From positions 11,422,133 through 11,486,132 of the forward strand of contig OY743187.1 in NCBI GenBank assembly GCA_963555705.1: 64,000 nucleotides of DNA, in the 5' to 3' direction. The translations under genes and the position numbers were made by a program. This DNA is from Ligustrum vulgare. Taxonomy: Eukaryota > Streptophyta > Magnoliopsida > Lamiales > Oleaceae. Under the pieces are notes generated by a model, which saw only the letters and a list, made by a program, of their open reading frames with translations, searched no databases and was not told the origin of the DNA. The stretch's first letter is position 1. Every line of letters starts with the position of its first letter. Shown piece by piece: positions 12,043-24,045 of this stretch.

Positions 12043-13676
12043 TCCTTAGTAAGCAATTTTTCTGTCATAGCTAGCCAAAGAATAAATGAGTGCTTCTGCG
12101 TAATATAGTCCTTCAAATATCCTTATCCCACGCCATTGTTGTTCCCTTTGATCCAAAATACTTGTACGCAAGCCCGGTGCTGAATTTACCCCCAATAACC
12201 CAAGAAGATAGGTTAAGTGTAGCTTGTTAGATAGAACCATCCTATTGTACCATAAAGTCCTTAATGTGGGCAATGCATTTGCACAACAGGGAAACTCCCT
12301 TCATTGGCTGCTACTTCCACACATTTGACACATTAGGGTAAATGTGATGAAGCCAACGAACCCATATTGACTCTTCCATGATTCCACCCTTTGATGTCCC
12401 TAAAGCCCAATCCACCTACCTTTCTATGGAAACAAATATCTTTCCAAGCCACAAGCGGTTTTTTCGAACCCCAAAGAGAGACTCTACAAAGTCTAGTAAC
12501 TCTTGCAATTAAAGCCTCGTGGATGGGGAAGAGAGAAAGTAAAAAACATTCGACCCCTTATAGAACCAACCGAATCAATTCAGCCCTTTCAGCATAAGAA
12601 AGGGATGCACTTGTCCATGCATTAATATATGCAACTAACTTATCAATAAAAGGAGAGAAATGGAAAACCTTTAGTTTCGATGCTGCTAGGGGTATTCGAA
12701 GGTATCTGGGGTGTAACCCACATCTTGGGGGCCCGAACCGACCCTGCGCTAGGTCATTAGTTCGAGAGGTAAATCTCAGGTTATGTCTCCCAGAGCCAGG
12801 GTGGATGACACTCAGTAACGCCTCGCGGAGCAAGGTAACCCCCACTTGCCACAGGAAATGAATCCATTATTCAGCCGTAAATTCAGTTTTTAGGATTCGA
12901 ACCCTGCACATGACTGAGCTGGGCACGTTATCGGTGAATAACATATTTCCATGAGGGATGTTGGTAAATGCAGTAATTTCTTCCATATCCTGCCCTCTTA
13001 TCCCGACAGCGTAAAGGGAAGACTTCCCCGAATTTGCACATAGCCCCGAACATTCCTCAAATCTGGCCAGACAGTCCATAAGTATTGAAATAGAACCAAC
13101 GTCCCCTCTTGCATAGAGCATGAGGTCATCCGCAAAAGCAAGATGTGTTATCTTTAAATGACCACATTTTGGGTGATAATTAAACTCCCCGACGTCATTT
13201 TCTTCCTTGACCAACCTCGAGAAGTACTCCAAACTTAAAACAAAAAGGAAGGGAGATAAGGGATCACCTTGCCTGAGCCCCTTTTTCCCTTTGAAGAATC
13301 CCACTAGCCCTCCATTAAGTGAAATGGAATAGGATGTAGTTGAAACACATTCCACAATCTAGTTGATGAACCGTGGTGGTAAGTCCAATCCCAAAAGAAC
13401 TTCACGTAAAAAATTTCAGTTAACCGAATCATGGGCCTTTCTTAGGTCAATTTTCAAAAGCATCAAGGAGATATTCTTTTCCTGTTGTAATTACGAAGAA
13501 GTTCCTGTGCTAGAAAGATGTTCTTAGTCATGACTCTTCCCCAAACAAAAGCTTCCTAAGCTTGATCGACTAATTTCCCCAAGATTGGAGCCAGTCTTGA
13601 AGCAAGAATCTTAGAAATGATCTTGTAGAAAACATTACAACCAGCAATGGGATTGATCAATCTTTTTATTGTACAT
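12043..13676 (-). pseudogene. LINE (L1-type) ORF2 reverse-transcriptase fragment (proximal part)
   Basis: On the minus strand the segment encodes a non-LTR reverse transcriptase, 5'-truncated at about 13676. The order is: a palm/finger region with 'IAGCNVFYKIISKILA' (13590-13670); 'KGLRQGDPLSPFLF' and the catalytic 'LAFADDLMLYA' (12867-13355); then, beyond the SINE, 'IPLAASKLKVF' and 'SLSYAERAELI' (12560-12706); then 'LWGSKKPLVAWKDICF' (about 12430-12500). Several stops and frameshifts are present. The rest of the protein lies at 2219-2619, beyond the LTR element. Confidence 0.88.
12708..12935 (-). mobile_element. tRNA-derived SINE inside the LINE
   Basis: The LINE reading stops after a Met-Leu-Phe codon set and resumes at Arg-Tyr-Leu, with about 228 bp of foreign sequence between. 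On the minus strand the insert has an A-box-like 'CCCAGCTCAGTC', a perfect pol III B-box GGTTCGAATCC (12891-12901), and a 3' half ending in GGGTTACACCCC. That 3' half recurs at 19007-19082 next to a homopolymer run. The build resembles plant Au-type SINEs. I see no clear target-site duplication. Confidence 0.75.
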
Positions 13677-13680
13677 GTTT

Positions 13681-16116
13681 TGTAACGACTGTAATAAATC
13701 TACATGTCATGTACGACCAAAATTTTCATTTATTTTCAAATTTCGATGCCAACACGTAGTGTACGGTAATTTACGGAAAATAAGTCAATGACGTAAATGA
13801 AGTCACTTGACTAAAATTCTAAAATCACTTTACTTTAAAATAAAATTCATTCATTAAAAGTAATGATAAAACATTTACATAAGATCTTGACTTTAAAATC
13901 TTTAGATAAATAATAATAAAATAGCGAATTTGACAATTCAAACACAAGACCTTATTCAGTGAGTCCACAACTCACAAGTCATCACCTAGCCGGGCATTAT
14001 CTGTCTCACCGTTTGAAGATCCACGCTCCTTTTTCATTTCTATTATTATCTTTAAATATTAGATATGTCGTGGAATAAGCATGCACTTTCCTAGCGAGTG
14101 GAGTATGGTGTACATGTGCTATTATACATAGACAAGTCAATCTCATATATTCAAGATTCGTGCAAGTTTTACTTATTAAGCCAGTCAACCCTATATTCAC
14201 GTTGAGTCATATTTTTACGTCAAGTTATATTCATATCTCATAGTCAAGTATATATTCAAGACAATCAAGATCATGTATTCACGACTAGTCATATATATAT
14301 AAATATATCAAGTCAAGACTTATATTCAAGATCATACCCAAGTTAAGTTCAAGTTAAGACAATTAAGATTATTTGTATTTCAAGTTACGTCCAGTTTACT
14401 CAAGTCAAGTTCATATATTTAAATCAAGTCTAATTCACATATTTCAGTCAGGTCAGACTTCATATAATTTAGATTAACGTAAATACAAGTTTTGCATATT
14501 TAAACCAATTAACTCATGTAATCAAGTTAAATCCAATTCATGTGTCCAAGTCAAGTTAACTAATAATTTTAAGTCTGATGCAAGTACATGCGTTTCCAAT
14601 TTCATTCAAGTCATATAATCAAGACAAGTTAAGGTACGACATATATTCAATTTGTTAAGTTAATGTATTCAAGATCATATGCATTTGCATATTAATCAAA
14701 TCTAGTCAAGTTCATTTAATCACGACTTGTGCAAGTGCATGTCTTTTAAGAGAGCATGAATGTTAATGGGGGCCCATTTTAAAAATCAATTACTATTCCG
14801 AGACTGCACAAGCAGGGAATGTAACCTCGAGTTGAAGCATAAAGTTTATTTCATGAATTCTTTTAAAAACATGGTTTCTATATAACATGTTTCAAACAGG
14901 GAATCGAGATCCCTGAAATTTATTAACAAGCGTAACCACATAATTATCCAGTTACTAGACCCTATGGCACATATATCAAGAAAAGCACCAAAGGCATTTT
15001 AATAAGTAAGACAGAGTATGATTGTAATATCATGCAAGAAGTTCCTTTCTATATCATGTATATGAAAAAACATGAAAATCCTTTTAATGCAATGAAATAA
15101 AACCATATCACGAAGTAGCATTTAAGGTCAAGTACAAGTGAAGTCAAGACAAGTCAAGTCAGACAAGTTCATATATTCAGGAGTTGTAGATAGACGAATT
15201 AATATTACATATTCAAGATCAAAATAATATTCAGGTGGCGTTAAATTTATATAATCATGTACCATGTCTTTAAACAAGTAGATAACATATTATTATCTGT
15301 CAAGACTAGATTATCATCTTTATTATGTTAACAAGTCTAGGATCACATAAACAAGAATAAGGATTCCTTTAAATATCAAGATAGTACTGAACAATATATC
15401 ATGTATCGATACATGTTAGTACGTATCGATACATGTACTAATGTATCAATACAAAAAAAAAAAAAAAAAAAAAAACGAAAAGAAACTGTTTAAATATTCA
15501 ATATATTGATACATCATATTAGGTTAGCAATTATCATTTCTTTTTCAATTTAGGTGAAAAGTCAAGAACCGTTAATGTTATAGTGCCTAAAAGAGTATCT
15601 ATATATTCTTCTTACAAGATGTATCGATATTTTATGAACGTGTATCGATACATGTTCATCTTTCTGCTTCACGTATCGATACTTGCAGTCGGTTTAGCAT
15701 TGTCAAGTTTGATTACTGGGATTTCCTCAAGAGTTTTACCACATTTGGATGAACATAATTTCATTTAGGTTATCAAGATCATGTTGTTATATTAACATGC
15801 CTTGAGCCTTTCAAATATAATCCTAACCTTAACATTCTATAATTTTCTTGGAGGAAGGAAGAACCATTATTTCCCACGATTTAATGGCTAATTGATGTGA
15901 GAATACCTTTCATTTTTTGCCTATTTATAGAGACCAAGGGCTGCACGAGAAGAAGTCATGACCATATGGAGTTACAATTCTAAACTAAGTAGGAGGTGGG
16001 AAGATGAAACCACGCAAACATGAGGTGTCTTATTATCATCGAATGACTAGCGAATTCTATAAAGCAGGTATAAACTTAAGCTGAAGGTCTCTAATCTATA
16101 TTGATGACTCGCAAAG
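13681..16116. repeat. LTR-like block, right end missing
   Basis: It starts TGTAACGACTGTAA exactly where the LINE reading ends, in the style of the TGTAGCGCCC and TGTGACGACC LTR starts in this window. The interior has a long run of degenerate 'caagtcaagttcatatattcaag' repeats (14220-15240), an A23 run (15453-15475), a cluster of GTATCGATAC palindromes, and a reverse-strand TATA-like CTATAAATAG near 15930. No CTACA end or matching 5-bp flank was found. The block may be truncated by the gypsy LTR at 16117. Identity as an LTR is inference. Confidence 0.45.
15401..15686. promoter_or_regulatory. Cluster of GTATCGATAC palindromes
   Basis: Full or near-full copies of tGTATCGATACa have their central CG step near 15407, 15427, 15447 (one substitution), 15625, 15646 and 15677. 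Spacings are 20, 20, 178, 21 and 31 bp, close to whole helical turns. The function is unknown. Position inside an LTR-like block suggests a transcription-factor binding array (inference). Confidence 0.5.
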
Positions 16117-16828
16117 TGATGAGGACCCCTTAGTATATTGACCAAGAATTCCCACAACTATTTGAAACCTTCCCAAGAAAGCTAATATGGTAAAATAGGC
16201 GATAAAACACCTTAACCCAAGTTTAAATCTAACCCAAAATTCATTGATTAAAGAACCAAGTTCAGTGGGTATCAACTACACAAATTTCAAGGTGGCGAAA
16301 ATCAACAACAAATGCAAGAATAATAATACTCTAGATTTAGTTGAAGAAATTCCAAGAAGATTGCAAAAGTAACAAAGGTTTACCTTCACCCAAAGGAGTC
16401 TTCAAGACCAATCTTAAGAACATCAAAGTTATTTCTTAGGGTTTGGGGTTGAATGGTATTTATTGTACGAAAATGAAAGGAAAAAAAAAAAGAACATCCG
16501 AAAATTGCACAATAAACCCCTTTTTTTTTAATTCGGCGTGTTTCGGTCGACCAAACCGCTTCATACGTTGATTGATCGAACCTGACTAAGGCTGCACCCA
16601 AAATTCTCTGCAGAGTTTCGGTCGACGGCAAGAAATTTCGGTCGACCAAAATTTTCTTAGTCCAATTTCTCAACTCTCTTCTTGTCTTGACTTCCAACTT
16701 GATTCTTGGCTTCTTTTCTTGACTTATTCATTTTGTTTAGCCTCGAATCTTGAACCTCTTCGGCATTAGATCTCGTCATGGGTCCTACCGACACACGCAT
16801 CGAAGTTTGACTTTCTCTGATCTCATCA
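16117..16828 (-). repeat. 3' LTR of a truncated Ty3/gypsy element
   Basis: The LTR is bounded by TGATGAGGACCCC and GATCTCATCA. It aligns along its length with the LTR at 45288-46038 (shared 'cccaagaaagctaa', 'ttaacccaagtttaa', and 'ttcggtcgacc' motifs at 16540-16655). On the minus strand a purine-rich tract and a pol remnant precede it. No partner LTR was found. Confidence 0.75.
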
Positions 16829-18060
16829 TCTCATCCCTCTTGAAATGAATTCGACCTCGAATCTTGTTTGATTGCACTAGCATGAGATTCCTTGACCTTT
16901 GATATTACAACGTTGCGGACCACAGGTTCACGCAATGAAGTTGGACTTTCTCGATTCTCGTTATCCCCTCCATCTTGAGAGAGATTCGACCACGAATCGG
17001 CACCTACAATAAAAAGAGAAAAATCAGACACAATAAATGTAACTGAAATTTCATACTCACTGGATAAAATCAATTTGTAGGTGTTTCCAAGAGCTTAAAT
17101 TGAGCCGACACCACGGAGTTGCAATTTGGATTTTATTTGATCGGGGGGTCGCTCCTTCCACGAATGAAAACACATCATGCCACCCGAATCAAGTAGGATA
17201 TGCTTCCTACCATGGTTGGCATGGGAAGTACATTGTATGTCAATTTCTTCAAATGGAGGCTCGAACTTCATGTAAAGTGGCTTAACCAAATTTGCCTTTT
17301 TATGCCCACCTAGACTAACATTTCCATCAATAAACAAGTGCATCAAACTCAAATGAGTTAGTAGGCTAGGGTCATTAGCAACATCAAGTGGAGAAAATTT
17401 GCTAATAGAATGAACAATTAAATTGCTAGCAAATTTAACAACTACAAAATTAGCACCAACTTCGTGCAAATGCACTACTTCTCAATAGAAAAGATTAGCT
17501 ATGTTGATGACATTGTTGGTTTCATTACATGCTATCAAATTTAACATTTTAATACTCCTATCAACAATCACAAAAATAGCATCATTTTCTTTCGTTCTTC
17601 CAAGTAAACCCACTTTAAAATTCATAGAATTAGAAATCCAAGGTTTACTAGATGGGAAAATGTATGGAATTCTTGGGGCAAAAACTTGACTTTAGCCATT
17701 TTGTAAATTCGGTATTTACTACAAGTGGAAACATATTCAACACCAATCTTCAAATTAGGCCAATAAAATTGATCACATAATACTCCTAAGACCCATTTGA
17801 TTCTAAATTGCCCCATCAAACAACCAACAAGTGACTCTTCCACTGGCAATTCGCGTATGACACATTTAAAAACAAACAAACTAATTTCCAAAAATAAATA
17901 ATCATCATGTTTATAGAATCTAGCAAAATCTCGCTTGCCACATGATTCATAGAGGTTAAACAATTTTGGGTTTTTAGCATGCACGCTCTTGACATATTCA
18001 AGACAAAATGAGTTGGTTAAGGAGGTTAGATGGAAAATTATTTCCACGCCAAAATGTTTG
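16829..18060 (-). pseudogene. Ty3/gypsy integrase remnant
   Basis: Minus-strand fragments follow gypsy pol order. 17622-18047 has a degraded integrase zinc-binding and linker region ('DQFYWPNLKIGVEYV', 'CSKYRIYKMAK'). 17095-17475 has the integrase core end and C-terminal region ('HSISKFSPLDVAND', 'GHKKANLVKPLY'). 16831-17073 is the polyprotein tail with 'QDSRSNSFQEG'. Frameshifts join the pieces and the 5' part of the element is missing. The same tail type occurs in the element at 22295-25865. Confidence 0.75.
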
Positions 18061-18403
18061 AGTCGAAACCTTATTGAATATGTACAACCTCAATTTGTAT
18101 GACTGAATATCATACTCCATTATATTTGTATTTATCATTTTGTATCACATGATATAAAAAAAATTCTCCAGCTCGAAGTCCAGCAGCATAAGACATGGGC
18201 AAATTTGTAGCTGCTATATGCCCCGTGGCAGCCATATATTGGACGCTGGCCAACATAAGTATCTGACGTCGGGCAGGAGAAAGATACTAAGCATACACAA
18301 GTATATTTTTGAGGCTTTTAATGTAAAATATCATGCACCGTTTTGGCGTACTGTAATTTAAGTTGGGATTTTGCACTTGCTTGTTTTATTTTATAAAAAT
18401 GTT
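18061..18403. other. Spacer, nothing recognised
   Basis: AT-rich sequence between the gypsy remnant and the hAT element. No coding or structural signal was seen. Confidence 0.4.
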
Positions 18404-18411
18404 GTGTCATG

Positions 18412-19972
18412 CAGTGACGGATCTAGGATTATAGGTCATCTATAGCGGTCGATCGTTGACCGTTGACCGTTGATCGTCAACCGTCAACGATCGCAATAAC
18501 GAGATTTTTTATTATTATTTATTAAATAATATCAACAAATCAACAAATCATTCATTATATAAATTAACTGTCATTCCTTCACTTTCTCCCTTACTTCATT
18601 CCAAAAATCCTAGTTTACTGCTAAGCTAAAGAAAAACTTATTCTTAACAAATCCTAAGGCTTTATAGTTTTCTCGTGCAAAGCTAGAAATTAGAAAAACC
18701 TTTTTCAGGAGACTCTCTTTTTTTATTTTTTATTTTTCACAACACTAGCTAGAGTGTTATAAAGAAGTCGAGGAAGAAGGCATAGACTCTCAACCAAGAG
18801 AATCATGAATTGCTCATTGAACTCAAGCAGAGGCATTCAACCAATCGTGGGCCAACCAACTCCTCAAACTCAAATGGTTCCAAATAAAACAAGAAAAATG
18901 AATTGACATTATTGCCCACCTATCTAGGACTCCTCTTTACTACCTTATTGTTATTCTAGGAGTTTTCAAAATAGTAGTAAGCATTTTTAAAAAAAAAAAA
19001 AAAAAAGGTGTAGCCCACACCCCGAGGGCCCGAACCGACCACGCCCAAGGCCATTGGTTCGGGAAGGTAAATCCAGGTTATGTACAATTGTACAATTCAT
19101 GAGATTAGTTGGATGATAAAAAAGTTTCATAATCTATAATCACAAATCACAAATCACAAATCAAATCAAATGTTCACCAAATCTAAATTCATAATATGTA
19201 AATTAATAATCACAATTTACAAATCAAATAAGAAATTCACCAAATTCACAACCTGTAAATCAATCAACACAATTCACAAATCACAAATCAAATCAAATAT
19301 TCATTAAATCTCAATTCATAATTCATGTAAGGGGAATATAGGGCTCACAAGTGACAACATTGCAAAAATTTAAAAGTAACATTTATGCATAATTCCTAAA
19401 TAACACTTCAATATTAATGAATCAAGGATCAACCTCAGTACCTGAGAATTCAGATAGAAATCTAGAATTGATCAAAAAATTTCTTGACCTTTGCTGCAAT
19501 TGGACCCTGGCTGACTGCACGTCTGCACTGGCTGGTTGCTACTTGCTAAGCTTGCTATACCCTGTAAATTCCAAGAGGCTAGAGCCAAGAAGAAGTAGAT
19601 GAGAATCAAGATTCAACATTATAACTTAGAAATTACATTACAAAATACAAAAATTACAAAACATAAAAATTATAATTTACCAGGGTTTGAACTTTGAACT
19701 ATATGATTTGTGAAGTGTGTGAATTGTGATTTGGGAGTTACTGCAATCTTGCTGTTGGAGGACGACAGAGGCGACTGGAGAAGGCGGTGTTGTGGTGGTC
19801 GAAATCGTTGAGAGCCGACTGTCAAGGGTTTGGAATTTTGAGTTTGAAATGGGTTGGGTATTTGGGGGTTTCAATCGGGCCAAGAAAAAAAAATGAAAAA
19901 TCAAAACCGGGGCACCGCCGACAGCTAGCTAGCGTGGTCACGCTAGCTCGCCGCACAGTAGATCCGTATCTG
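18412..19972. mobile_element. hAT-type non-autonomous element, TSD GTGTCATG
   Basis: The ends are CAGTGACGGATCTAGG and, reverse-complemented, CAGATACGGATCTACT. They are flanked by a perfect 8-bp duplication GTGTCATG (18404-18411, 19973-19980). A subterminal hairpin made of CGTTGAC / GTCAACG units lies at 18450-18493. The interior has 'cacaaatcaaatcaaat' repeats (19139-19320) also found in the hAT element at 21056, and a SINE fragment. No transposase is encoded. Confidence 0.88.
19007..19082 (-). mobile_element. SINE 3' fragment with homopolymer tail
   Basis: This matches the 3' third of the SINE at 12708-12935 (shared 'gggcccgaaccgacc' and 'ggtaaatc.caggttatgt'). It abuts an A-run at 18989-19006, which is a poly(T) tail on the minus strand. 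It is nested in the hAT element. Confidence 0.7.
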
Positions 19973-19980
19973 GTGTCATG

Positions 19981-21047
19981 TTATGGTGAAAGAGCAGGTA
20001 GTTCCCAGTTTGGTCATACGTTTGTGTTTGGGAATTATGTTGCATTTGAGATTGATTTAATCTAATTTACAATGAAAGTCTCTTAAAATTTAAATAGAAT
20101 CCACATTGGAACCAAGCTTGAGCATATATGGCCACTACGGCACACCCTCGAATCTTTCACACGTGACACGATAAGTTTACGGTCCATTATGATTCTGTTA
20201 CAAAATTATAAATCTTTTTCTGTGTAATATATACATTTATTTTCTTACATGGACCCATTTGAGTAAGCTTGAATAATGATCAAAATTCATGATTTTGACA
20301 TGAAAGTCGTGCTGTTGAAATGTAATTTTTTTTTTTTTTTTAACATAGATCATTATGTAAAACAAGATTTTACAAATTGAAACGTGTGATTATTGTAACT
20401 ATACAACTACAGGCTCTATTATTGTTCATATTGTCCCCATAAGAAAGTACGTTTTGCCATTTCTAGAGAATCATTAGTGATGACAAAAATGAGACGAAAT
20501 TCGACTTCAGTGATGTCCACCACAATTTAAGACACAATAATGACAATCTTGATAATGAATGAGATCAAATGCTCCCACACTACGATGTAAATAACTTTAG
20601 ATAATGACGTATAGTACCATAAATATTTAATTTACACATGGTCAATTTAAGTGTTCAAACAATCCACAATTGCTAAATTTAGTTGCTCAAAATTTATTGT
20701 ACAATTTATATTAGTGTGACCGTCTTACATACTAGTTGGTAGATAGATTGATTATAGAGCTCATGGTGCACTCGTTTGAAATAGACCCTCTTGAAGAAAT
20801 CAATGGAAAATAATTTAAATAAGTTCTAAGTATTGCATAAATAATTAGATTCTATTATAAGTATTTGTTGCATGTCTCGTAGATCGATTGTCGAGCGATA
20901 TTCAACATGTATAACTAAATCATTTTTGTTATAATTAGTCGTGTATACCTCTCAAAATTGACACTCCAAATGGTCCAAGTCTAAATTCGCGGTCCAACAA
21001 ATCATGCATGGTGGTAGGAAGTCTACATCATATCCTGATGGAAATAG
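19981..21047. other. Spacer between two hAT elements
   Basis: AT-rich intergenic sequence. No protein, repeat or RNA signal was recognised. Confidence 0.4.
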
Positions 21048-21204
21048 GGTGGTATCAATGGCGGATTCAGCCTCGAAGTCCTGTTGACCCATCGACTGTT
21101 GACTGACGAACGTCAACGATCGCAGTAGCGAGACTGTGAATAATATTTAATGAAATAAAATTTAAAAATAAATAAATAGGTATAGAAATGAAACAAAACC
21201 CTTG

Positions 21205-21429
21205 TTAATGAAATATATGAACATATAATCTAATGTTAGGGTCATATGATTCGATTGGGGGCCGTTCCCCTGGATCCGACACAAGTTCATCCATATTGAA
21301 TTCAGTGCGAAATTTCTTTGTATTATCAAAATCGACTAACTCATTTGGTCTACTAGAAGCAGTTGCAGGACTACTAGAACTAGAACCACTAGGTTGAGAT
21401 TTTCGTTTAGGTTGAAAAAAACGTTCCAT
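21205..21429 (-). pseudogene. hAT transposase N-terminal remnant
   Basis: A 74-codon frame beginning 'MERFFQPKRKS', with a Ser/Pro-rich stretch, then 'DPGERPPIESYDPNIR'. This start and the PPI-x-YDPNIR box are typical of plant TTF-type zinc-finger/hAT-dimerisation transposases. Nothing after this point is encoded (no zinc finger, DDE catalytic core or dimerisation region), so it is a leftover. Confidence 0.8.
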
Positions 21430-22294
21430 AATCTATAAATCAACGATCACAAATTCAATCAAATATTCACCAAATCTCAATTCACAACCTATAAATCAAT
21501 AATTATAATTCACAAATCAAATCATATTTTCATCCCAATAATCACAATTCACAAATCTAACCAAATTGCAAAAACTTAAATGTAACATTTATGCATAATT
21601 CCCAAATCAATTATAACGAATTAAAGTTTAGCCTCATTACTTGCTAATTGAAATGAGAAACTACAAATGAATCAAAACTTGGGAAATGACAATGGAGGAC
21701 AACAATGACCAACGGGCAGCCGAGTAAACGCAATCTAACCAAAAAATTGAGAAATCAAACATCAATATTAATGATTAAAATGTTTAAAACTAACATTAAC
21801 ATTATTGAGAAATCAAACAACAATATTAATGATTAAAATGTTTTAAATTAAACTTACATTAACATTACAAAATCTGAATATTACAAAACCAAAAAAAATA
21901 ACAAAAAAAATAAAAAGTAAATAGACTGCAGACAGAAACAGGCGAGCACAAAGCAAGCACAGTTACCTTCGAGTTTGGACTGTCGGTTGGAAGCAAAAAT
22001 GGAGGCGGCGATGGCGTCACCGGCAGTGGTGACACTGCTACCTGCTGGTGGCGAACTCTAAGCTACCAAGTGACCAGTCCAGAGATAATGAAAATCTAGA
22101 GGAAGAAAGGAAATGTTAGGGATTTCAATTTGAGATTTGGCTTGGGTCGACGTCGACCAAATGGATCCTGCCTGAAAACGTTCTCTATCTCTGGTTTGGT
22201 GTTTTGTGCTTGGGTACTAATTTGGGTAAAAAAATAAATAAATAAATAAAATCAAACATTTGCCTTCGCACGGCTCAGCGCCACCACCGGTGGA

Positions 22295-23225
22295 TGATAT
22301 GATCCGGACCAGGCATCGAAGGGCAAAGTCAAGACATCGGTAATATGACAGCGATATACGTGCAAAATGGAGCAAGTTTCATGTTGGAGTCGAGCCGAGA
22401 AGGCGAAAGGAACAAGCCGAGACGAGTGATCGAAATTATTTGGGCAGAATGGTCATTACGGCCGTAACGAAGATCTATCACGGCCGTAACTCTTATAATT
22501 ACGGCCGTAAAAGTTATTATCACGGCCTAACTCCGCCTCGAGTTCAGATGAAGAATTGAATAATTCCATATTTACGGTCGTAAGAAAGATGGTCACGGCC
22601 GTAAGTCTTAAGCAGAAAGCCTTTTACGGCCGTAAAAGTGTTTATCACGGCCGTAATTGAGGTTTTCCGAATTTTAGGGGATTTTTAATTATTTTCCATT
22701 TTTAATTAATTGTTTGCCTATTTTAGTATTCTAGTTTAATTAGAATTCTATTTTTAGTAAATTAGCGACTAGGTTATTTTGCTTATTTATAGTCATTTCC
22801 ATTCATTGTAAAAAAACAGAGAAGTTTGATTTTGAGATTAATAAAGTTGAGAGAGTTTTCTCCAATTAAAAGGTTGAGGAGTCCCTTTTGTGTTCTTCGA
22901 GAACAAATCCAACTTATCAAATATTGTGAATTATTTGTGGCGTTGAACTTATCAAATATTCGCGAGAATATTTGTGGCGTTTCCAATTTAGAATCTTATC
23001 AAGGAAATTGACAAGTCCTTGTGGTGTTTCGAAAACCTTGGATCTCGATTCCGCATCGTCAATTAATTGCGTCGTGAATCTTGGGTCAAGGTCCTATCGT
23101 CAATTTTATCTTTCCAGTATTTTAATTCTTGTTATTTTCGTGTCAGATCTGATTTAGATCTTTCCTAGGTTTTAATTATCGTTATTCCGCGTGTTCGACG
23201 AGATTCCCCGATTGGGATCTCATCA
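22295..23225 (+). repeat. 5' LTR with palindrome array
   Basis: It is nearly identical by eye to 24936-25865. U3 carries the TTACGGCCGTAA array. A TATA-like 'cttatttatag' lies at about 22781, and the LTR ends GGGATCTCATCA. Confidence 0.92.
22455..22657. promoter_or_regulatory. Helically phased TTACGGCCGTAA palindrome array in U3
   Basis: Eight sites alternate between TTACGGCCGTAA and TCACGGCCGTAA forms. The CGGCCG cores start at 22459, 22481, 22502, 22523 (degenerate), 22575 (CGGTCG), 22596, 22627 and 22648. Spacings are 22, 21, 21, 52, 21, 31 and 21 bp, i.e. about 2, 2, 2, 5, 2, 3 and 2 helical turns. The sister LTR has the same array at 25100-25295. An upstream enhancer bound by a palindrome-reading dimer is inferred. 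Confidence 0.7.
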
Positions 23226-23227
23226 TC

Positions 23228-23239
23228 TTGTATCAGAGC
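23228..23239 (+). other. Primer-binding site
   Basis: TTGTATCAGAGC begins 2 bp after the 5' LTR. It matches the initiator-Met tRNA complement TGGTATCAGAGC with one mismatch. Confidence 0.85.
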
Positions 23240-23512
23240 TTGGATCTATTTCAGATTCTTGCGTTTCTTGATTTTTCTTGATTTTTTTCGTGTTCTTCGC
23301 GTTCTTCGTGTCAGTCATAAATTTTTCCAGTTTGATCCATAAGAGTCAGTCCCAAAAATTCAAAAGTATTTTTCTTCTTCGTTTTTTGTCCAAATTCAGT
23401 TCCGTTTTTTCTGTCATACTCATAGTCCAATTCTTTGGCAGATAATTAAAAAAAAATCGAAAATTCCAAATATTTCCCAAATATTCCGAATTTCCTTGTT
23501 CGTGTCTTGAAA

Positions 23513-24036
23513 ATGTCTGATAGAGAGGTTTCCACATCTTCATCTTCTGTTGGAGACAGGAAACAGCCCAGGGGTGTGAATAGAAGAAATGAACATGGTA
23601 ATGATAATATTGCAGCAATGAGGGCACAATTTGAGAGGTTTATGGCTCAGATGGAGAATCGAGGTGCAGAACGTGAACAACGACCTCGGGATCAATCTCA
23701 TGATGGTTCTCGGGTTAGGAGAGGTAATAGGCGTGAATGTCATGCTAGGTACGGAGATGGGATGGATGAATGGCCATTAAAGCGAAAGGAGACATAAAAA
23801 CGGGAGAGTAGTGATCATGTTCACAAAAGGAGGGAGGAAACGACAACCAAAGGTAAAAATAATTCTGATTCCAATCCTCTTAAGGATAAAAATATTAAGT
23901 GCTTTAAATGTTTGGAACGGGTTCACATTGCACTTGATTGTCCACGTAAGAAGGATAGGTGTGATAGTAAAGGGGCTAAAAGTGTTGTGGTGGATGAGTC
24001 AATTATTGATAGGCATGCTCTTAGATTAAGCGTAAG
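23513..24036 (+). pseudogene. Truncated gag: N-terminus and zinc knuckle only
   Basis: The reading begins MSDREVSTSSS at 23513, continues through a charged Arg/Glu-rich segment to a stop at 23797, then resumes in a shifted frame. A retroviral CCHC knuckle (Cys-x2-Cys-x4-His-x4-Cys, 'CFKCLERVHIALDC') lies at about 23900-23945. The capsid region normally between these parts is missing, so this is an internal deletion as well as a frameshift. Confidence 0.75.
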
Positions 24037-24045
24037 GCGAATGTT

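Noticed and set aside
13681..15973. Complete solo LTR ending at 'gagttaca'
   Set aside because: Flanking pentamers (TGTTT and ATTCT) do not match and the family end CGCTACA is absent. Kept only as an LTR-like block.
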